Position numbers and translations under genes: made by a program
Assembly (NCBI GenBank): GCA_029962745.1
Contig: CM057171.1
Span: 22,924,637-22,988,636, forward strand
Direction: 5' to 3'
Source: Echinometra lucunter
Lineage: Eukaryota; Echinodermata; Echinoidea; Camarodonta; Echinometridae
Length of the DNA: 64,000 nucleotides
Notes under the pieces: model-generated
What the model was told of the DNA's origin: nothing
What the model saw: the letters and a program-made list of their open reading frames with translations, nothing else
Databases searched by the model: none
In this document: positions 56,151-64,000 of the stretch, piece after piece
Layout: the number at the start of each line of letters is the position of its first letter
How positions within the stretch are numbered: the first letter of the stretch is position 1

Positions 56151-58840
56151 TACTTTGCTTTGATTGAGGTGTACTTTGTATTTTACTTTTTCTTATATTG
56201 TTGCAATGTCGTATGCTATTGAAGAGCGAATAAAGGCTGAGAGAACTAGTATCGATGTTAAGCCTTTATTAATTTGGTTTCTGTAATCTGTCGTTGCCTG
56301 AGAAATCAGTAATTAAGCTTCTAGGTTTTACATGGAACCGCATTCAAGCTAAAAGGGCCACTATTATGGAAAAGCCAGTTGTTCCCTCTTTGTAGTATTT
56401 TTATGCCGAATCCAGATATAGCAACCATTTCCCCCGAAAATCACTCCTAAACACATGAATTCAAAAGAAAGAAGTTCATTGGGAACACCCCTAAAAATTT
56501 AGGCTAAGCCCCGCCCCGCACCATGATTGCAACATGACGTCACATGCAGAATCAAGCACCCGGAAGTGCGGGGAATCTATACGAGTAATGTGTGGGAAAT
56601 ACGAAGGATCCGTCATTGGATTCTGAATTTAAGCTAAGTATCACCCTAAGAATAAAGCAAAGTGTAAAAAAACAAGCAAAGATAATGTTGCTGAGGAGAT
56701 TTTCTTGAGCCAAATGGTGTTGTGGATTGGCGAACACCAAAAATTTGACTTTGAACTGCAGGACGACCATGGCGAAGCGAGTTTGACTGGCTTCCAAATT
56801 TATGCATGCATGCAATGCAGCCATACGATATGCAGCTGGAAATCGCGTTGCCAGGGTCAAGCACGAAGCCGAGAAGTTTGAAAAGCAAAAGATAAGACTC
56901 ATCTTTGAAAATGTTTTTGGTAATTCCCGAAGTAGCTAGAGGCACAGATTGAACGTGATATTCATTGTTTTCCTTTCCTGCAGAGGTTGCGAACCCTCAA
57001 ATATGCCTCCATAATACTACTCGGACAATATCAGGCAACTGCAGATAAACTCAGCACTGCAGCAGGTGCAGCAGGGAGCTCCGCCGCCGTGGAGCTCCCT
57101 ACCTTCCATGTGCACCATGCAGCACGGTGAAGGGAGTGTGGTTCAGTGCAGTTTGAAAGAGGGTCTCATGATTAAAATGGGGATTACAAAAAAAAAAAAA
57201 AAAAAAAAAAATCTGTAGACCTACCTACTAGGCCGAATGCAGAATTTTTTTGCTTGGCTGGGGGCAAGAATGTGTTCTGTTAACTGGCTACTGTAAATTT
57301 AATCTTCAAATCTGAGTTTTTAGAAAAAAAAATTGTCCAATGAAATAATGCCTTGATTCAGTTATTAAAGTTGGGAAGATAAAGTCAGACTAGAGACTCT
57401 ACATGTACATGAAATTAGCAAGCTTTCTTATTTTTCAAATTTTTGTCTGATTTTGTATTTATTTTTTTGCTCATATATTTTTTTCTTTTCATTAGTGCCC
57501 ACAATCACGGCTTAATTCTAATTGCAGTACGTTAAGGGGTTTAAATTTTTCGAAAATATTTAAAAAAAATACTTATGATTATAATATTTCCATTGCAGAG
57601 TGGAAAGTGGCTGCTTCGGTGACTACAATTACTATGCTCTGCTTTTATTGAACACTGACAGGAGTACAACCTGTGGAGAGTACAAACTATAAACTGTTGG
57701 GGACAGGTATAGTTCTCTCATCACTGTCGTTGTAGCAGTCTACTGGCTTCCATTCGTCGACATGACCGATCTCTTCACCAAGCCAGGCATAGACAAGCGT
57801 CGTCGACATTATCATCATTTTTCATTGGTAGAAAACTCATCTAGCTCCATCTTCCTGCACCTGATGACGCGGTTTGTGAATGATCTCTTCACCGTCGAGA
57901 CTTTATCTTGTTGAAACAATGTACCATTTATTTGAGCTCCCCTGTAGGAATGAACTATTGGATTCATACAGGAATAATTAATTTCCAAAAGTCTTTTTGA
58001 GACTGGGACTATCAAACTCTAAAAAGTTATTTCAATATAAAGCAGTGGTCTCTCGCTATAAAAATAGACCACCTGCTATATCTTGTTAATATATAAGGTT
58101 GCATGTTGTCCATTTGTAAGCAGATACATATCTGTACCAAAAAAGAGGACTCTGAAGTTTGTATGATTGTAATCATTGGTTGAATTTCCTTTCAATAAAT
58201 AATCAATATGGGATTTTCTTTGGCTGCACTGTTTTTATTATTTTTTTTGGTAAGATTAAATTTCCTTTAACAATTTCTTTGACACATTAATTCTCCAAGT
58301 TTCATTTCATACATGCATATCACCTCCAAACCACTTCTCAACAATTTCCCTTCTCTGAAATGTCTTTGATAAAGGTGATGTCTGTGAAGTCACAGTTTCA
58401 TAGCATGATAGTGATGAAAGTAAGGGGACATGTAAGGTCTGATGACTAATGATGATGATGTATGTACTCATTGGGAAAATTATTTTGCTGCCCTCATGAA
58501 GTGCGGATTTTTCCTCGGAATGATGTAAAGGCCGGAGTGTAATCTTGCGTAGGAACGGTGTACAGTAGGATAGAGTAGCGCAGACTTGAGTGGGAATTGC
58601 GTAAAATAGCTTAATGTTACGTAGACTTGCATAGAAACTGCATTCCAGTGCTCTACGCAGTACGCGAAAAAGTGTAACAGTTTGATTTTTTTTTTTTGTT
58701 TTGCGTCCATCTCACTTACCCCTTTGCATTCCCCAGCGTACAATTACGTAGGCCAGCGTAGGGACACATAAGCACACAGTGTATTCCATACGATGTATTC
58801 CATACAATAATATGCAGCGCTTAGAAACATTTGTATATAG
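56151..58840. other. No gene recognised; small palindrome and A-run
   Basis: 56,640-56,945 has a plus-strand segment reading KHEAEKFEKQKIRLIFENVF after stops, and 57,815-58,015 a 66-residue minus frame with VKRSFTNRVIRCRK. Neither matches a family I know. A perfect hairpin (agggagctcc/ggagctccct) lies at about 57,077-57,105, and A29-30 at about 57,187-57,210. Confidence 0.45.
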
Positions 58841-58849
58841 ATGTTGCAT

Positions 58850-58919
58850 ATTATTATTATTATTGTTGTTGTTGTTATTATTATTATTATTGTTGTTGTT
58901 GTTATTATTAATATTATTA

Positions 58920-58950
<31 letters not shown>

Positions 58951-58972
58951 TATTAATATTATTATTATTATA
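58850..58972. repeat. ATT/GTT microsatellite
   Basis: About 120 bp of (TTA)n and (TTG)n. The poly-Leu, poly-Ile and poly-Asn ORFs on both strands come from it. Confidence 0.95.
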
Positions 58973-59575
58973 CGCAACACTAAGCAACTCTATGCAAGGT
59001 CCTGTGTGGAATCCCCACTAATTCCTTTCCTTGTTTGTTTGTTTTTAACATATTCTCATTCACTTCAGTACATGTTGAAAGACTTGTTCATTCATGGATT
59101 GAAAAAAAAAATCCAAACCATGAAAACTTTGGTTGCTGTCAGACTTTCAGGGTAGATAATAGATTTAGCTTACAATAACTATAAAAAGAAATAATTACTC
59201 GATCAACATGAATAACACGTGAAAAGGCTACATTGTCACTGGGTCCATCTGAACCACTGATATGTAGAGATCAGTTCTCTGAACTTATGCAGTCTGCAGA
59301 GTTTTCACTCACTCACTCAGTCACGTCACTCTCTCAATACACGGAAGAGAGCATACAGGACCGATATAAGAGTATTCCTTCTGATCTACTCTAACAGGCT
59401 GCTGTCAATATTGAATAACACACGTCTACCGTGAAATAATCTTCACGTATATTGAGAGTTAAATCTTTATTGCACACACTTTGAGCTGTTTTCTGTTAAC
59501 GCGAATTGACATGATTCTGTCTGATACTCGCTCGCATCACACTCGGCACTCAGAGACTCAACAACATGTTTGCGC

Positions 59576-60054
59576 CACCGGGGTAAATCCACTTTGAGGA
59601 CTGGGGTGGGGGGTGATCAACTTTTTGGACAATTTTTTTTTTCTGTCGATCTCACACTTAAGTATAAGCACACACCCTCACCGACCCGCACAGACCCCCT
59701 TACACAATATTTTGAGAGCAAGCGAAACGAGCGAGCAAAAAATAACCACTTTTCTGGTTTTAATCACATTTTCGAATAAAAAAAAAATATGACGAGGGAG
59801 CGAAGCGAGCAAGCCCAAAATAACCACCTTTTTTTTTGGTTTTCAATCGCATTTTCAAACAGAAATTCTAAAATATGATGGTTGTTTATGACAGATATTC
59901 AAAGATTTTATTAACTGATTAAATAAAATATATTTTCTTCCTTAAAAAGTGTGTGTGTGTGTGTGTGGGGGGGTATTTGTACACGCCATCCCCCTTCAAA
60001 AAGTGTGTGTGGGGGATACATCCCCCACCCCACCCCCCGGGATTTACGCCAATG
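59576..60054. mobile_element. hAT-type MITE (CACTGGCGTAAATCC family), copy 3
   Basis: The ends CACCGGGGTAAATCC and, inverted, CATTGGCGTAAATCC are flanked by GTTTGCGC and GTTTGCGT, an 8-bp duplication with one change. At 479 bp it is longer than copies 1 and 2 because it has two gcgagcgaag-type blocks separated by ataaccacttt phrases. It also has a (GT)n run near 59,950. Confidence 0.85.
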
Positions 60055-60062
60055 GTTTGCGT

Positions 60063-60917
60063 CCTGTGTCAGAGCTAAATGTGCTCCGATTTGCTCTTTT
60101 CAAGCTATTTTCAGAGTAAAAATGGATAAATATATGATAATTAGACATTTTTACAAGAAAATATTTGAGCCAGAATAAAATACAAAGTTTTTGCGGGCCA
60201 TGAATTTATTTCAACAGTTTATGAAAGGGAGATTCCGTGGCATGTAACTTCAACAAAAATGCAATTTTTTTAAGGCTTGATCCGAACCGTAAATTCTGTT
60301 TTCTATGGAAAAAAACCTTTTTTTTTGGTTTCAACTATTTCATACAACACAAACGTACAAGTAAGACTTATTACATATTTCAAAATTTGGTAGAAACTGG
60401 TGAAGATATTGCTCTAAAATTATGCGGGGAGTTACTTTAGTCCAGGCGGTTTCATGGACTTTCCAGTAGGAAGTTGCGTGAACTGCACCTGAATGTCTGC
60501 TTGTGACGTCACTGGTGTATTTGCATAATAATCGCGATTCTGGGCCTGAAAAAAGGGGGCGGGACTTAGTATACGACTCACGGGCAAAATCAAGTTGCCA
60601 AACAATTATTTACAAATGTATCGTTGCACAAACTCTTGAAATAAGTGTTATTTTGAACGTAGAACACCTTCATCTTCTAAATAAAGGCTTTCTTCTATTC
60701 CATATAGATGTGGACCTTTAATAAGGTAGATAAATCCTATCGACATCATGTAGAAAAAAAAAGAGACATACATCCCCATTTCCACACCAGCACCGGATGT
60801 AATATGTTATGGAAGAGAAGAAGATGGTTGGTAAGTCTAACACCAATCCTGTCAAGTAATGCGATAACAACAAAATGATCATTACAGACAGGGGATGGGA
60901 GAGATGGAGAGACAGAG

Positions 60918-60948
<31 letters not shown>

Positions 60949-61169
60949 AGGGTAGACACGAGAAACAAAAAGTTTCATTCATTTCATTTTCATTTATTTC
61001 CACAATCACTGCAAATTATTCTTTCAAAGATTTTCACTTTACAGGAAAAATAACTGTGTGCATGAAATAAACCAACAATTAAGAATACTGTAATGGTTAA
61101 CACAGATTCACTTTGCACAAAGTACCATTTTGAAACTTGTTATTAATATCATTAAATGCTCTACTTGCA
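60063..61169. other. No gene recognised; one GA/G microsatellite
   Basis: Short ORFs at 60,237-60,440 and 60,503-60,721 have no features. A (GA)n followed by a G-run lies at about 60,915-60,950. Confidence 0.5.
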
Positions 61170-62522
61170 CAGTGCGTCCCAGAAAAAAAAGAAAGCAGGA
61201 TGTTGAGCTATTTTTTAGATTGAATGAAATAATTCATGGAATATCATACGCATCTTTATAAAGTCCAGTTCTACCTCTTTTTGCTGATACCTGATACAAA
61301 ACAAAAAGGTCCTCGCATTGATGAGCAAGAAGAGTTTAAAATTCGAATGTCAAAATCGAGTTGCGCAGAATAAATGTCCACGATTTGTAAGGATGCACCA
61401 ACCTTGCCTAAGATCGGCATGATACATTGTCATTTCGTTTATGTTCTTTGTTATGTTTCTTTCATCAAATTCTCAATTAGACAGGATGTAGATTTAAACA
61501 TGTGTTTTTCACTTACGTTCCTAAACCAAGCAAAGAGGATTTCTGATCTTTTCACGGAATGGAACCGCATTGGAAGCCTGCATGCAGCAAGCTGCCCAGG
61601 CCTGCCAACGTCAGTTTCCCGATAGAAATGTTTCGTCAAGTTCAACAATCTGGAGCCGGAGCAGGATTTTTTTTTTTTCGTGGGAGAGGCGTAAGAATAC
61701 GTTAATTGTTTGAAGAAACGTGCAGGCGAAGAGACAAAGGCAGTCATGACTGCGCTTTTAGCGTTTTTGACATTGAAATTAAAGGTTCCGGCTCCTACTC
61801 TTGGTTGAATTTGGAAAATTATCATTCAAAAATTTCGGGGGAAGGGGGAGTGCGACTGTCACCCCCTCCCCGCATACGGCCACGCGTCAATCCACTACCT
61901 GCCTCCGTTCCACTATGATGCGAACAAAATTAAAATCCTGGAGAAGGTTTTTGTCTGGGAAGTGACTCTGTGGTAACAGAGTGTTGGTCGGGCCTTTCAG
62001 TTTCGAAAGAATCTGGTGATCAGAAGATGGACTGATGAAGCACCGCCTCATTGAAAAAATGATCACTGGGGAGAGACTGTGAGAACTCTTCGACAAAAGT
62101 CAAGAAGATCAAAAAATTAAGATAGCTAGAAATTAATCAGGAAAACGATTATGCGAAATCAAAGTGGAAATGAAATAAACCAAAATGAACGAATAAACTA
62201 AAACTTACAAAAATGGACTAAAGACCGAAACATACACAAGAGAAAGAACAAAACATGAATGAAAAGATTAGAAAAATAAAAACAAAGTTGTAGCACAATC
62301 TGCTTGAAAACGTTATTCATTATTCTGCGCAATTTGTTTCTGACAGGCAGCAGTTGTAATTGCTCTTAATCCGTCATGCGTGAACGATTCACCGTGTAAA
62401 TGATATCAAATAAAAGAAGAGACCTTACTCTTGCTACTAGTGTCAATGTATCAAACATATCATATCTCATTATTATAATATCCATCTCCAAAAATGGGTT
62501 TCCTTTTTTCTGGGACGCACTG
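61170..62522. mobile_element. Mariner-like element, 1,353 bp, coding capacity decayed
   Basis: The ends CAGTGCGTCCCAGAAAAAA and its complement match exactly. TA follows the right end; the left flank is CA, probably a mutated TA. The length is that of a full mariner-type element. A plus-strand fragment near 61,545-61,625 (FTEWNRIGSLHAASCPGLPT) looks like the helix-turn-helix region found at the start of some mariner-type transposases, but I could not find the DDE/D catalytic boxes. Confidence 0.75.
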
Positions 62523-62524
62523 TA

Positions 62525-63466
62525 TTTTGAGGCAAAACTTGGAAAACTAAGCTTGTGAATCAGGTTCCCTATCACATCATTTATTAATGAAAAGGCATAA
62601 CATGATATAAACAATTCAGAAGATGTGTTAAAAGCTCGAACGTGATGAGACAAAACCCTTAAAAAATCAAAATCAAACAAACAAAAACAAACACAAACAC
62701 AGTGATGGGACATTGAATAACCAAATCATATCTAATCGTTATCAATTATTTGCCTAACCTAAAGTTTAAGTGGAACGAAAATTCCCTTAAAAAAAGAACA
62801 GAAACAAAATAAAACGAAAATATTTCAGAGTTCTGCTAGGTGAATATTAAGCCGAGAAATTGAACGCGTTGACTACCGCGACTACTGAATTCTCTTCTTC
62901 CAGTAAATCCAAAAGAGAGATCATCCGGTTTAGGTAGGCAGTGGATTAATTAATTATACAAAGCGCTTTTACGGTACAAATACTAACCTTCAAATTTGCG
63001 AACGAGAGCAAGAATATAAGGAAGTTCGTGTTTTTATTTGTATGTTCGGGGGTCGGATGAGTAATAGATTTTATTACCTTGCCTGATGAATACTAGCCCT
63101 TCGGGTTCCGGGTTTTGAAAAAAAAAGATAAGCGCAGTCTCTTAAAAACAATAACCAACTAACAAACACACAAACAAAAACACACCAACTACTAGTTGCG
63201 TGTTCCATTCAGGCTTCGTCAGAGGTCAGTCCGTAAGATACTTTGAGTTGACGAAGTGTTAGGGGTATGAATGAAAATTATTTGAAACTATCATGAAGTC
63301 GAGCTAATCTCATTTCTTTACTTTACTCTTGACGTTATGACTAGTTTCTGATTGTATCCTTGTCACTGTTTTTCTTTCTTTGTATCAAAGGTTCTTCGTA
63401 TCTTCTGTAAGAAAAGACGCAATAGAAACAACTGAATTACTACTATCATTATTATTATTACTATTA

Positions 63467-63503
<37 letters not shown>

Positions 63504-64000
63504 CCTCATCATTATCATTATTAGTAATACTTATCAAGCATTGCATATCACATTGCAATCACCAGGGGAAGTGAAGTTGTGAGGTATTTTATTTTTGTGA
63601 TGGCGGCTATATAGAGGTATTTATACAAAATGATTATCGTTTTAGTCGTCTGCTCCCTACAAATTCATTGCACTTGAAAGAGGTTAAGATGTTTACATTC
63701 GACGGGCAGGGAGGTTGTCGAACTTTGAGCAGGAAATATGAAGGTTTAACATGCCATTTTTTATTGAAAGAGATCTATTTTATTTTGTGCATTAAAAGTA
63801 TGATGAAACACCCTGCACCCGGCAAATTATTCCTGGTAAGTCAAGAGTCGACCTGAAAATTTGAGTATGAGGTATGACGTAGACGTGGTTACCAGCTTCG
63901 CGCATGGCAGTTGTGGTGCGCGCTAGACGGTACAATACTTTGATACAATAGGTGTATTTGCTAGAAGTGTGCGACAAGGTAACCTCAATGGGTGACTTCA
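62525..64000. other. No gene recognised; ATT microsatellite at 63,440-63,530
   Basis: The (ATT)n run gives a poly-Leu ORF. The other ORFs here are short, overlapping and featureless. Confidence 0.5.

Noticed and set aside
56552..56945. Two overlapping minus-strand ORFs of 116 and 99 residues
   Set aside because: No domain, different frames over the same bases, and a plus-strand segment looks at least as coding-like but has stops.
58712..59155. Poly-Asn, poly-Leu and poly-Ile ORFs
   Set aside because: All are translations of the ATT/GTT microsatellite.

Overview
This is a eukaryotic, metazoan, AT-rich window made almost entirely of non-coding and transposon-derived DNA. One internal gene exon and its decayed relatives are the only host-gene signal. 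I infer a marine deuterostome, most likely an echinoderm such as a sea urchin. The grounds are scavenger-receptor cysteine-rich (SRCR) exons in a dispersed cluster, a Gmr1-type Ty3/gypsy element whose integrase lies upstream of reverse transcriptase (a group described from deuterostomes), Penelope-like and L2/CR1-like retroelements, and many short hAT, TTAA-target and Harbinger-like DNA elements. No operons, ribosome binding sites, CRISPR arrays or phage are present or expected.

Layout. 0-12 kb: the left arm of a dispersed inverted duplication (to about 1,525), then SINE fragments and DNA elements. Among these is a three-level nest at 4,688-6,539, where a TTAA element sits in an outer element and both are split by a Harbinger-like element. 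A 500-N gap lies at 11,664-12,163. 12.4-13.5 kb: an intact SRCR exon (phase 1-1) followed by a decayed one. 13.5-21 kb: SINE remnants and four arrays of a G/C-rich minisatellite on opposite strands. 21.7-26.5 kb: inverted repeats, an 833-bp hAT element, and a satellite-like array of roughly 190-bp units. 27-32 kb: a second copy of the outer element from the nest (it is the empty site for the Harbinger-like insertion), a Penelope tail split by a 386-bp hAT element, and a 1.3-kb element with subterminal repeats. 34.2-35.2 kb: another hAT-type element. 37.2-39.7 kb: a broken Gmr1-like retroelement on the minus strand. 39.7-43.1 kb: a palindromic TTAA element and the right arm of the inverted duplication, which carries its own 1.5-kb insertion. 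45-48.6 kb: a SINE and two Penelope fragments in opposite orientation. 48.8-55.4 kb: a broken LINE whose 5' part, with the left end of a hAT element, is tandemly triplicated in units of about 1.41 kb; the third unit alone holds a 390-bp hAT insertion. 55.4-64 kb: a last SRCR remnant, simple repeats, a third copy of the small hAT family, and a mariner-like element.

Few parts work together as genes. The 12.45-kb exon probably belongs to a multi-SRCR receptor or secreted protein whose other exons lie outside the window or have decayed. The clearest result is a relative history of insertions, readable because several insertions have an empty-site counterpart in the same window. I saw nothing I can defend as a wholly new biological system. 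The best leads are the Gmr1-like domain order, the SRCR exon cluster, the subterminal-repeat element at 30.7-32.0 kb, the signal-peptide ORF inside the 38-kb-spaced inverted repeat, and the G-rich minisatellite arrays.
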